NCBI GenBank assembly: GCA_963832965.1 | Contig: CAWHVW010000003.1 | Span: 1,736,001-1,800,000, forward strand | Direction of reading: 5' to 3' | Length of the DNA: 64,000 bases | Origin: CAWACP01 sp963832965 | GTDB taxonomy: Bacteria > Acidobacteriota > Terriglobia > Bryobacterales > Bryobacteraceae | Shown here: piece by piece, positions 46,685 through 54,629 of the stretch | How positions within the stretch are numbered: the stretch's first letter is position 1 | Layout of the letters: every line of letters starts with the position of its first letter | The notes under the pieces: generated by a model | Databases searched by the model: none | Told to the model about the DNA's origin: nothing | What the model saw: only the letters and a program-made list of their open reading frames with translations | Program-made: the position numbers and the translations under genes

Positions 46685-47983
46685 GTGAACAAACACAAAC
46701 TCTTGCACGCGATACTACCTGCCATCCTTGTTCTTGCAGGAGCGCAGACGGCGAGGTCGGCGGACGGCCCTCCAGGTCCGGCGCCCAGTGCGGTGACAAA
46801 CACCGCGGACAGTGACGATGCCGGCGACCCCGGCGATGGCCAGTCCACACCGGCGCAGACAGCGAGTACTGACCAGAGCGCACAAAACCAGACTGCCCAA
46901 AACCAGACCCCTCCGGCGCAGCCGGGCAGCACGGACAACTCCGCACCGAGCCAGCCCCAACCGCCGCAACAGAGCTCGGGAACGCGCTACAGCAACGCCG
47001 GTCAAAACATCCCGGTCGATGCCCAGGGCAACCCCATCAAACCGGGCGTGCCCATCGGCGCCACCGACGTGCCGACCTTCAATATCATGGGCCGTATCCC
47101 CCTCCAGTTGTCCGGCTACCTGCAACCCCGCTTTACCCAGCAGCCCGGCACCAACAGCGCCATCTCCATCAAACGCGCCCGGCTGATCCTCAATGGCAGT
47201 CTGAACCGGATTGTAGACTTCTATTTCCAAATTGACGCTACACTCAGCCCCGTGCTGCTGGATGCCTACATCAACGTCAAACCGGAGAGCTGGCTCAAAT
47301 TCCGCGTCGGACAGTTCAAGGTAGGCTTTAGCGAAGAGAGCCTGTTGGGCGACGACATCCTGGTTCCTGTCGAGCGCTCGCTGGTGGTAAACAAATTCTC
47401 ACCGGATCGCGACATCAGTGCTCAGGGCCGCGATGTCGGCGCGCAGGCCTACGGCTCGTTCAAAGCCACCGGGCGGTCCATTCTCGACTACTGGGTAGGC
47501 GTATTCGACGGCGGCGGCATTTATAACGTGGCCCCCAACCATCACAAAGCCGTAGTGGAACGTGTCATCCTGCATCCCATCAAGGGCATGAACGTTGGCG
47601 CGGACTACTACACGGGGCCAACGGGCACGGCTCCCGCGGTGCTCGCGCCAAAACAGCGCGAAGATCTCGAGGCTGGTTATGAACGAGGGAAGTTCTATGC
47701 CTACGGCGAGTATCTGCTGGGACGCGATGGTGGAATCCACAGGAGTGGAGGCTACGGGCTAGTGGCGTGGCGTTTCTCCAAACGGATTGACGCTTTTCTG
47801 CGCGACGAGGACTACAACGCGCAGCACGATAAAGCGCACCAGATTACCCGCATCTACATGGCCGGGGCGAACTACTATCCGGTCAAGCTGCTGAAGTTCG
47901 GCGCCGATTACGGAGTTCAGAAAGACCCCGTCAAAGGTACTCTGGGAACGTACGCGCTTGTTCAGCTTCAGGCGGGCTGGTAG
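46685..47983 (+). CDS. OprP-type outer-membrane porin in a sulfate operon
   Basis: A 432-residue outer-membrane protein from GTG 46685: signal peptide NKHKLLHAILPAILVLAGAQTARS, then a long Gln/Ser/Pro/Thr-rich low-complexity linker (about 25-115: TPAQTASTDQSAQNQTAQNQTPPAQPGST). The porin domain follows from about 130: PLQLSGYLQPRFTQQPGTNSAISIKRARLILNGSLNRIVDFYFQIDATL, VKPESWLKFRVGQFKVGFSEESLLGDD, PVERSLVVNKFSPDRDISAQG, ending TYALVQLQAGW with a terminal aromatic. This is the phosphate-selective porin O/P family. Here it is followed 4 bp later by the sulfate-binding protein, so it likely supplies sulfate across the outer membrane. The upstream open frame at 46490 is a shadow of yezD. Confidence 0.86.
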   Translation: MNKHKLLHAILPAILVLAGAQTARSADGPPGPAPSAVTNTADSDDAGDPGDGQSTPAQTASTDQSAQNQTAQNQTPPAQPGSTDNSAPSQPQPPQQSSGTRYSNAGQNIPVDAQGNPIKPGVPIGATDVPTFNIMGRIPLQLSGYLQPRFTQQPGTNSAISIKRARLILNGSLNRIVDFYFQIDATLSPVLLDAYINVKPESWLKFRVGQFKVGFSEESLLGDDILVPVERSLVVNKFSPDRDISAQGRDVGAQAYGSFKATGRSILDYWVGVFDGGGIYNVAPNHHKAVVERVILHPIKGMNVGADYYTGPTGTAPAVLAPKQREDLEAGYERGKFYAYGEYLLGRDGGIHRSGGYGLVAWRFSKRIDAFLRDEDYNAQHDKAHQITRIYMAGANYYPVKLLKFGADYGVQKDPVKGTLGTYALVQLQAGW

Positions 47984-47987
47984 CGTC

Positions 47988-48992
47988 ATGAAGTCAGCGA
48001 TCCCGATCCTCGTCCTCGCCCTGCTCACCGGCTGCTCGGACACGAAAAGCACCCAACGCGTTCATTTGCTCAACGTGTCCTACGATCCAACGCGAGAGCT
48101 GTATCAGGACTTCAATAAAGCGTTCGCCGCGGATTGGAAAGCAAAGACCGGGCAGGACGTGGACATTGAGCAATCGCATGGCGGCTCAGGCAAACAAGCC
48201 CGGGCCGTCATCGATGGTCTGCCGGCGGATGTGGTGACCCTCGGGCTCGCCTACGACATCGACGCCATCGTCGACAACGCCCACTCAATCGACCCCGGCT
48301 GGGAACAGCGGCTTCCCGACAACAGCACCCCGTACACCTCCACCATCGTTTTTCTTGTGCGCAAAGGAAACCCGAAAGGCATCCATGACTGGCCCGACGT
48401 AATCCGGAAGGGCGTCAGCGTCATCACGCCGAATCCGAAAACATCGGGCGGCGCGCGCTGGAACTACCTCGCTGCCTGGGGCTATGCCTGGAACACCTGG
48501 GGCCACGACGAGAAGAAGTGCCGGGACTTCGTCGCCGCCTTGTATCGCAACGTTCCCGTGCTGGATTCCGGGGCGCGTGGCTCCACCACCACCTTTGTGG
48601 AGCGGGGAATCGGCGATGTCCTGCTGGCGTGGGAGAACGAAGCGTATCTCTCCATCAAGGAGTTCGGCGCGGACAAGTTCGAGATCGTCAACCCGTCCTC
48701 CAGCATTCTCGCCGAGCCGCCGGTTGCCGTCGTGGACAAGGTCGTGGATCGGCACGGCACGCGTGAAGTGGCTGAGGCATATCTGAAATACTTGTACACG
48801 GAGACCGGCCAGGAAATCGCCGCGAAGAATTTCTACCGGCCGCGTCTTGCCAGCGTCCGCGAGAAGTACAAGAGCAACTTCCCGGAGATCAACCTTTTCA
48901 CGATTGCCGACGTGGCCGGATCGTGGCGGGAAGCGCAGCAAAAGCATTTTGCCGATCACGGCTTGTTCGACCAGATATATAAACCGGAGTAA
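47988..48992 (+). CDS. sbp: Sulfate/thiosulfate-binding lipoprotein
   Basis: A 334-residue periplasmic binding protein from ATG 47988 (MKSAIPILVLALLTGC). LALLTGC is a lipobox with the modified Cys at 16. The family signatures HLLNVSYDPTRELYQDFNKAFAADWKAKTG near the N-terminus, QSHGGSGKQARAVIDGL and ADVVTLGLAYDIDAI, and NPKTSGGARWNYLAAWGYAW mark sulfate-binding proteins of the Sbp/CysP group. It delivers sulfate to the CysT/CysW channel. The porin stop is 4 bp upstream and the permease gene starts 2 bp downstream. Confidence 0.94.
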   Translation: MKSAIPILVLALLTGCSDTKSTQRVHLLNVSYDPTRELYQDFNKAFAADWKAKTGQDVDIEQSHGGSGKQARAVIDGLPADVVTLGLAYDIDAIVDNAHSIDPGWEQRLPDNSTPYTSTIVFLVRKGNPKGIHDWPDVIRKGVSVITPNPKTSGGARWNYLAAWGYAWNTWGHDEKKCRDFVAALYRNVPVLDSGARGSTTTFVERGIGDVLLAWENEAYLSIKEFGADKFEIVNPSSSILAEPPVAVVDKVVDRHGTREVAEAYLKYLYTETGQEIAAKNFYRPRLASVREKYKSNFPEINLFTIADVAGSWREAQQKHFADHGLFDQIYKPE

Positions 48993-48994
48993 GA

Positions 48995-49834
48995 TTGTTT
49001 CGCGCACGGCAACAGAGCATCGTCCCCGGGTTCGGCCTGACTCTGGGCTACACCCTCACCTGGCTGAGCCTGATCGTGCTGATCCCGCTGGCGGCTCTGG
49101 TGGTGAAGGGGACCGCGCAGTCGTGGGCGCACTTCGCCGATGCCGCCTTCGACCCACGCACCCTGGCCGCGTGGCGTCTGACCTTCGCCACCGCTTTCGT
49201 GGCGTCCCTGATCAACGCCGTATTCGGGCTTATCGTGGCCTGGGCGCTGGCGCGATACGATTTTCCTGGCCGCCGGGTCCTGGACGCGCTGATCGACGTT
49301 CCCTTTGCCCTGCCCACTGCGGTTTCCGGTATCGCGCTGACGGCGATCTACTCACAAAATGGATGGATCGGGCGCCTTCTGGAACCACTGGGGATCAAAG
49401 CGGCATTTTCGCCGCTGGGCATCGTGATCGCCCTGACCTTTATCGGACTGCCGTTTATCGTGCGCTCGGTTCAGCCGGCCATCGAAGATCTGGACCCGGC
49501 GGTGGAGGAGGCGGCCGTGCTGCTGGGCGCCACGCGCTGGCAAACCCTGCGCCGAGTGATTCTGCCCGCCCTGCAGCCGGCGCTGGTGGCGGGCTTCGTC
49601 ACCGCCTTCGCCCGCGCTCTGGGCGAATACGGGTCGGTCATCTTCATCTCCGGCAACATGCCCATGAAGACGGAAATCGCGTCGCTGCTGATCGTCACTC
49701 ATCTCGAGCAATACGACTACACCGGGGCGGCGGCCATCGCGCTGCTGATGCTGGTCAGTTCCTTCGTGCTGCTGTTCCTGGTTAACGCGGGACAGTGGTG
49801 GTCGGCGCGCAGGCGCCAGGGAAGAATGGCATAG
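48995..49834 (+). CDS. cysT: Sulfate ABC transporter permease CysT
   Basis: A 279-residue inner-membrane permease (about six spans) of the sulfate importer. The EAA loop that touches the ATPase reads EEAAVLLGATRWQTLRRVILPALQPALVAGF. The spans LGYTLTWLSLIVLIPLAALV, AFVASLINAVFGLIVAWALA and PTAVSGIALTAIYSQ follow the CysT pattern, and ALGEYGSVIFISGNMPMKTEI near the C-terminus is the CysT signature. The start is TTG 48995, two bases after the sbp stop. Together with CysW it forms the channel. Confidence 0.94.
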   Translation: MFRARQQSIVPGFGLTLGYTLTWLSLIVLIPLAALVVKGTAQSWAHFADAAFDPRTLAAWRLTFATAFVASLINAVFGLIVAWALARYDFPGRRVLDALIDVPFALPTAVSGIALTAIYSQNGWIGRLLEPLGIKAAFSPLGIVIALTFIGLPFIVRSVQPAIEDLDPAVEEAAVLLGATRWQTLRRVILPALQPALVAGFVTAFARALGEYGSVIFISGNMPMKTEIASLLIVTHLEQYDYTGAAAIALLMLVSSFVLLFLVNAGQWWSARRRQGRMA

Positions 49835-49867
49835 TGGGCCAGCCAATGCACCAGAGCTGGAGTCGAA

Positions 49868-49895
49868 GTGGGGCAGGGCCATGCCCTGCCTGCCG
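49868..49895. repeat. 28-bp palindromic repeat, copy 2
   Basis: Identical to 29721-29748 over 28 bp, containing GGCAGGGC-CAT-GCCCTGCC. It interrupts the operon between cysT and cysW in a gap of 116 bp, where an RNA hairpin could affect transcript stability. A second weaker GGGGCAG follows at 49902. Nothing else is recognised in this gap. Confidence 0.85.
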
Positions 49896-49950
49896 ATCTA
49901 CGTGGGGCAGTATCGGCCCTCGCGGCCGGGCCGGGAAGTCCGAGTAGACC

Positions 49951-50805
49951 ATGCTCATCACCGCGCGATCCCGCCACACCGAGCCCGCCTGGTTGCGCCT
50001 CACCATCATCCTCACCGCGTCCGCGTTCGTAGCCGTGCTGGTGCTGCTGCCTGTCATCGCCGTGTTTGGCGAAGCTCTGCGCAAGGGAATCTCCGTCTAC
50101 GTCGCCAGCATAACCGACCACGACGCGCTCTCCGCCCTGCGGCTCACCCTGCTCACCGCGGCCATCTCCGTTACCGCGAACCTCCTCTTCGGTGTCGCCG
50201 CGGCGTGGGCCATCGCGAAATTCGAATTTCCCGGCAAAAGCGTGCTGCTTTCGCTCATTGACCTTCCCTTCGCCGTATCGCCGGTGATCTCCGGACTGGT
50301 CTTCGTCCTGCTCTTTGGCGCGCAGGGGTTCTTCGGCGAATGGCTGATTCGCCACGACATGCAGATCGTTTTCGCCGAGCCGGGAGTCATCCTGGCCACC
50401 ATCTTCGTCACCTTCCCGTTCATCGCCCGCGAATTGATCCCGCTCATGCAGGAGCAAGGGACTGAAGAAGAAGAGGCTGCCGTTCTTCTGGGCGCCCGCG
50501 CCTGGCAGGTTTTCCGGCGCGTCACCCTGCCCAACATTCGCTGGGCCCTGCTCTACGGGGTGATTCTCTGCAATGCGCGCGCCATGGGTGAATTTGGGGC
50601 CGTGTCGGTGGTGTCCGGACACATTCGCGGCCGCACCAACACCCTTCCGCTGCACGTGGAGATCCTGTACAACGAATACAATTTCTCCGCTGCGTTCGCG
50701 GTGGCCAGCCTGCTCACGCTGCTTGCCGTGGTAACCCTGGTGGTGAAGACCATGCTCGAGTGGAAAACCCGTTCGGACCACGCTTCGCTAGGGGTGGAGG
50801 AGTAA
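49951..50805 (+). CDS. cysW: Sulfate ABC transporter permease CysW
   Basis: A 284-residue permease, second half of the sulfate channel. Typical blocks: RLTIILTASAFVAVLVLLPVIAVFGEAL (span), ALRLTLLTAAISVTANLLFGVAAAWAIAKFEFPGK, PFAVSPVISGLVFVLLFG, and the EAA loop EEEEAAVLLGARAWQVFRRVTLPNIRWALLYGVILCNARAMGEFGAVSVVSGHIRG, where the RAMGEFGAVSVVSG stretch is diagnostic for CysW. The gap to cysT holds 28-bp repeat 2; the gap to cysA is 2 bp. Confidence 0.95.
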   Translation: MLITARSRHTEPAWLRLTIILTASAFVAVLVLLPVIAVFGEALRKGISVYVASITDHDALSALRLTLLTAAISVTANLLFGVAAAWAIAKFEFPGKSVLLSLIDLPFAVSPVISGLVFVLLFGAQGFFGEWLIRHDMQIVFAEPGVILATIFVTFPFIARELIPLMQEQGTEEEEAAVLLGARAWQVFRRVTLPNIRWALLYGVILCNARAMGEFGAVSVVSGHIRGRTNTLPLHVEILYNEYNFSAAFAVASLLTLLAVVTLVVKTMLEWKTRSDHASLGVEE

Positions 50806-50807
50806 GG

Positions 50808-51917
50808 ATGTCCGGCGTAGCTACGGCAATTGAGGCTCGCCACGTCAGCCGGACGTTCGGCGCCTGGAAAGCGCTTCAGGATGTCAGCGTGGCCGTGAAT
50901 CAGGGCGAACTGGTGGCTCTGCTGGGCCCCTCGGGTTCGGGCAAAACCACGCTGCTGCGGATCATCGCCGGTCTCGAGCAGCCCGATCCGTCTGCGGAAA
51001 CCGCCGTGTGTATCAACGGAGTGGACATCTCCCGGCAGCGGCCCGACGAGCGCAAGGTCGGTTTCGTCTTTCAGCACTACGCTCTGTTCCGCCACATGAG
51101 CGTCTTCGAAAACATCGCTTTCGGATTGCGCGTGCGTCCGAAGAAACTGCGCCCGTCCGAGCCGGAGATCCGTCGCCGCGTGAGTGAACTGCTGGAACTG
51201 ATCCAGTTGGGGCGATGGTCGAATCAGTATCCGTCGCAGTTATCCGGCGGACAGCGGCAGCGGGTGGCGCTGGCGCGCGCCCTGGCCATCGAGCCGAGCG
51301 TGCTGCTGCTCGACGAGCCCTTCGGAGCCCTCGACGCGCGCGTGCGCCAGGAGCTCCGCCGCTGGCTGCGCACTCTGCACGCCAGAATCCAGGTCACCAG
51401 CGTGCTGGTGACGCACGATCAGGAAGAAGCGCTGGAGGTGGCCGACCGCATCGCCATCATGAATCAGGGCCGCATCGAACAGTTCGGCACTCCCGACGAA
51501 GTGTTCCATCATCCCGCAACTGAGTTCGTGGTCACTTTTCTTGGCAACGTGAATCTGTTTCACGGGCGCGTGGAATCCGGCAAGGCGGTGATCGGCAAAC
51601 TGGCGGTGGACGCCAGCCGCGCGCTGCCGGCCAACGGCGGATCGGCTCGCGTTTTCGTGCGGCCGCACGAGCTCGACATTGAAGTGCACCGGACCGACGC
51701 CGCTTCGGTTCGCGCCCGCGTCCTGCGCATTCAATCCGCCGGGCCGCTGGTGCGCGTGGAACTGTCCTCGGAGGAGGATGACACCGTCCGCACCGAAGAC
51801 ACCATCATCGTCGAGCTGACCCACGAGCGCTACCGCGAGTTAACCATTCAGGCAGGCGACACGGTTTTCGTCCGCCTCCGCGACGCGCGCATATTTGTGG
51901 AAGACTACTCCATATAA
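50808..51917 (+). CDS. cysA: Sulfate ABC transporter ATPase CysA
   Basis: A 369-residue ATPase that powers sulfate uptake, from ATG 50808. Walker A GPSGSGKTT (about 38-46), Q-loop FVFQHYALFRHMSVFENIAFGL, signature LSGGQRQRVALARALA, Walker B VLLLDEPFGALD, H-loop VTHDQEEA. After the ATPase domain comes a C-terminal TOBE-like regulatory region (VNLFHGRVESGKAVIGKLA, ARVFVRPHELDIEVHR). The longer open frame to 50760 is the end of cysW. A hairpin follows the stop. The operon order yezD-porin-sbp-cysT-cysW-cysA is complete. Confidence 0.95.
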   Translation: MSGVATAIEARHVSRTFGAWKALQDVSVAVNQGELVALLGPSGSGKTTLLRIIAGLEQPDPSAETAVCINGVDISRQRPDERKVGFVFQHYALFRHMSVFENIAFGLRVRPKKLRPSEPEIRRRVSELLELIQLGRWSNQYPSQLSGGQRQRVALARALAIEPSVLLLDEPFGALDARVRQELRRWLRTLHARIQVTSVLVTHDQEEALEVADRIAIMNQGRIEQFGTPDEVFHHPATEFVVTFLGNVNLFHGRVESGKAVIGKLAVDASRALPANGGSARVFVRPHELDIEVHRTDAASVRARVLRIQSAGPLVRVELSSEEDDTVRTEDTIIVELTHERYRELTIQAGDTVFVRLRDARIFVEDYSI

Positions 51918-51927
51918 ACCGCAGGGA

Positions 51928-51955
51928 CACGCGGCGTTTCCGAGCCGCGCGTGTA
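51928..51955 (+). terminator. GC hairpin after cysA
   Basis: ACACGCGGC 51928-51936 pairs with GCCGCGCGTGT 51945-51955 (one bulged base). It starts 10 bp after the stop and is followed by AAACA rather than a T tract. The opening RGGACACGCGGCG also occurs at 55839, so it may belong to a small repeat family as well as acting as a terminator. Confidence 0.6.
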
Positions 51956-51986
51956 AACAAGCGGTTCTCGCGCTTTCAGCAACCTG

Positions 51987-52946
51987 CTAGGGCCGAAACA
52001 CTACCCGAGCGCTCTGATCCGTCTGGCCCCAGATCGCCTCCACGTCGTGCAAGGGAGCAGTCTCAATGCGCGCCTGAAACGGCTGTCTGGCGGATTCCTG
52101 AAGGAACTCTGAAATGGATTGCAGAATTTCCGGCAGGGACGCGCTGCCGAATCCGCTGCCCAGAAGTTCCAGCTTTGAGCTGCGTAAAGTTGCCCCCGGC
52201 ACCGAGATCGTCTCGCCCGCAATGGAGCCGATCTGCACATAGCGCATTCGCGATGCGGCGTGTTGCAATCCCTTCTGCGCGATCGCCTCCAGCAGAATTT
52301 CCGCCGGCTGTCCCCACAGGTAGTCCAACACCACATCCACGCCCGATACGGCCCATTCGCGGCGGTACGCGGCCACCAGGTCGGCCCTTTCCTGATTCAG
52401 CGAAACGACCGCGTCCGCGCCCAATTCCTTCAATCGGGGCTCCTGCGGATCGCGACCGGCTGCGATCACCCGCCCCGCGCCCATCCGTTTCGCGATCTGT
52501 ATGGCGAGTTGGCCCGCGCTGCCCGTGGCGCCCAGGATCAGCACGCTTTCTCCCGCGGCCAACCGCGCCCGCACTTTCAGCGCCACCCAGGAGGACATGC
52601 CCGGATTCGCCGTCCCTGCGGCGGTTGCGTCGTCCAGTCCCTCGGCCAGCGGCAGACACAACGAGCCCCTCACTACCGTGCGCTCCGCGAAGCTTCCGAA
52701 CGGGCTTCGCGGCAACATGAAAAAGACGCGCGTTCCGTCCTGCAACCGGCCCACCCCGTCTACGCCGGGAACGAACGGCAGGGAACCTGAGCTGCCGTAA
52801 TGAGTTCCGCGCGCCAGCCCCCTCACCAGCGGGTGCAGCCCGGCGGCGCTGACGCTCACAATCACTTCCCCTTCTCCTGCAGCCGGCTCGGCAAACGAAC
52901 CATAGCGAGGGGGCGCGTCGAATGAATATACGCTGGCGGCGTTCAT
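51987..52946 (-). CDS. NADPH:quinone reductase-like zinc-free MDR oxidoreductase
   Basis: A 319-residue medium-chain dehydrogenase/reductase: GroES-like N-terminal part (AGLHPLVRGLARGTHYGSSGSLPFVPGVDGVGRL), then the Rossmann nucleotide-binding domain with the GATGSAGQLAIQIAKRMGAGRVIAAGRDP motif (GXGXXG-type, NADP-preferring by the RDP stretch). The catalytic zinc cysteines of alcohol dehydrogenases are absent, so it belongs to the quinone-reductase/enoyl-reductase side. Substrate unknown. It is divergent from the nickel/cobalt module, sharing an 83-bp region with it. Confidence 0.85.
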   Translation of the reverse strand: MNAASVYSFDAPPRYGSFAEPAAGEGEVIVSVSAAGLHPLVRGLARGTHYGSSGSLPFVPGVDGVGRLQDGTRVFFMLPRSPFGSFAERTVVRGSLCLPLAEGLDDATAAGTANPGMSSWVALKVRARLAAGESVLILGATGSAGQLAIQIAKRMGAGRVIAAGRDPQEPRLKELGADAVVSLNQERADLVAAYRREWAVSGVDVVLDYLWGQPAEILLEAIAQKGLQHAASRMRYVQIGSIAGETISVPGATLRSSKLELLGSGFGSASLPEILQSISEFLQESARQPFQARIETAPLHDVEAIWGQTDQSARVVFRP

Positions 52947-53029
52947 GGACTCAGGCTACCGCGACCAGGTACCTGCAAGTACTTTCACCCTGCCACATCC
53001 AAACGCCGGGCCAGACTCGTATCCCCGGC

Positions 53030-54622
53030 ATGAGGAGCGCCCCGTTTATCTTCGCCCTTGCCTGCGCCACGCTCGCCGCCCACCCCATGGGCAACTTCAG
53101 CGTGAATCACTACTCCCGCGTATACCTGCGCGGCAGTGCCGTCGAAGTCAACTACGTGCTGGATCTCGCGGAGATCCCCACGTTCGAATTGCTGGGGCAA
53201 TGGCAGGTTGACTGGAAGGATCAGGCGAGCCTCACCGCGAAATCCCGCCAGCAGGCCGCGGCATGGATCGGCAACCTGAACCTGCTTGAGGACGGCCGGC
53301 GATTGCCGCTGCGCCTGACCACGGTTTCCGCCGCGGCAACGGAGGGGGCGGGCGGCATGCCAACGCTGCGCATCCAGATCGCCGCCGGCGCGCCGGCTCA
53401 GCCGGGTGAGATCTCTTACGAGGACGGCAATTACCCCGGCCGCGCGGGCTGGAAGGAGATTGTGGTTGGCCAGAGCGCCAGCGATCTCAGTGGCGGCCTG
53501 ACCCGCTATCCCGCCGATCCCACCACCGCTCCGCCGCAGGATCTCACGGCACGCATCTCCTTTCATCCAGTGGTCGCCGCGCCCGGTCCCGCTGACGGCC
53601 CCGCGATAATCACTCCGGTGCAAACTCCCCCGGCGCAACCCTCCTTCTCACAACAGCAACCCGCCGGCCCGGGCGCCGTGGTTCGCGGAGATTATTTGTC
53701 GCGGCTGCTCGGCCAACGGGATATCGGGTGGGGGCTCATGCTGCTGGGTCTCCTCGCCGCCATGGGGCTCGGCTCCGTCCATGCGCTGTCTCCAGGCCAT
53801 GGCAAAACGATCGTCGCGGCCTACCTGGTGGGCTCCAAAGGCACGCTGAAGCATGCCGGTCTGCTCGGCTTCGTGGTAACCTTCACGCACACCTTCACCG
53901 TGTTCCTGCTCGGGCTCGGCGTCCTGTTCTTCCAGCGATACGTGATCCCGGAGAAAATCATGCCGGTTCTTGGTACGATTTCCGGGCTTTCCATCGTGGC
54001 CGTTGGCGCGCTTCTGCTCTACCGGCGCGCCCAGGCGCTGCTCGATGGCGGGCACACTCACGAAGCCCATCACCATCATCCTCACCATGAACACGCCCAT
54101 GTTGAGGTACCGGAACTGGTCGCGGCCGGCCATGTTCACGGCCACGCCGATGCCAACGGGCATGCCCACGATCACGGACACCCCCACGACCATCCACACG
54201 ATCACGATCATGATCACAGCCATCCCCATCCCCATCCCCACGTACACAGTCACGGTGGCCACCAGCACAGTCACATGGTGGAGGGCAAAATCACCCTCGG
54301 CAGTCTGATCGCTCTCGGCATCAGCGGCGGTCTGGTCCCGTGCCCGTCAGCCCTCATTCTGATGTTGAGCGCCATCGCCTTCGGACGCCCGGGGCTGGGC
54401 CTGCTTCTCCTTGTCGGGTTCAGCACCGGGCTGGCGGCGGTGCTGATGGCCATCGGGTTCCTGGTCATCTACGCCAAGCATCTGCTCCCCAACACCCAGA
54501 CGGCCATGAAACGGCCCATGTTCCGTCTGATTCCGGTTTTCTCGGCCGTGGTGGTGATCTGTCTGGGGTTGGCCATGACCGCGGTCTCCGCCGGCTGGGT
54601 GCAGCCTCTTCGATTCCTGTGA
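53030..54622 (+). CDS. NicO/RcnA-family nickel/cobalt permease with long His-rich loop
   Basis: A 530-residue protein from ATG 53030. Signal peptide-like start (MRSAPFIFALACATLAAHP), a periplasmic N-terminal domain of about 200 residues (NHYSRVYLRGSAVEVNYVLDLAEIPTFELLGQWQ to a Pro/Gln-rich linker), then the NicO membrane domain: GLGSVHALSPGHGKTIVAAYLVG, FVVTFTHTFTVFLLGLG. A huge cytoplasmic histidine-rich loop (about residues 340-417) alternates His with Asp, Gly, Pro and Ala. The motif ALGISGGLVPCPSALILML follows and the final span ends WVQPLRFL. The family moves Ni2+/Co2+. It is the first gene of a set ending with CbiMQO. Confidence 0.9.
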   Translation: MRSAPFIFALACATLAAHPMGNFSVNHYSRVYLRGSAVEVNYVLDLAEIPTFELLGQWQVDWKDQASLTAKSRQQAAAWIGNLNLLEDGRRLPLRLTTVSAAATEGAGGMPTLRIQIAAGAPAQPGEISYEDGNYPGRAGWKEIVVGQSASDLSGGLTRYPADPTTAPPQDLTARISFHPVVAAPGPADGPAIITPVQTPPAQPSFSQQQPAGPGAVVRGDYLSRLLGQRDIGWGLMLLGLLAAMGLGSVHALSPGHGKTIVAAYLVGSKGTLKHAGLLGFVVTFTHTFTVFLLGLGVLFFQRYVIPEKIMPVLGTISGLSIVAVGALLLYRRAQALLDGGHTHEAHHHHPHHEHAHVEVPELVAAGHVHGHADANGHAHDHGHPHDHPHDHDHDHSHPHPHPHVHSHGGHQHSHMVEGKITLGSLIALGISGGLVPCPSALILMLSAIAFGRPGLGLLLLVGFSTGLAAVLMAIGFLVIYAKHLLPNTQTAMKRPMFRLIPVFSAVVVICLGLAMTAVSAGWVQPLRFL

Positions 54623-54629
54623 GAACGTC

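Noticed and set aside
52947..53029. Possible cobalamin riboswitch ahead of the NicO gene
   Set aside because: GCCAC is present but no B12 box or other conserved core could be found.
54060..54260. Short tandem CAC/CAT triplets resembling a microsatellite or CRISPR-like array
   Set aside because: They are codons of the His-rich loop in frame, without spacers.
53648..54274. 208-residue antisense frame rich in Val/Met
   Set aside because: It is the complement of the histidine-rich loop, which explains its odd composition.
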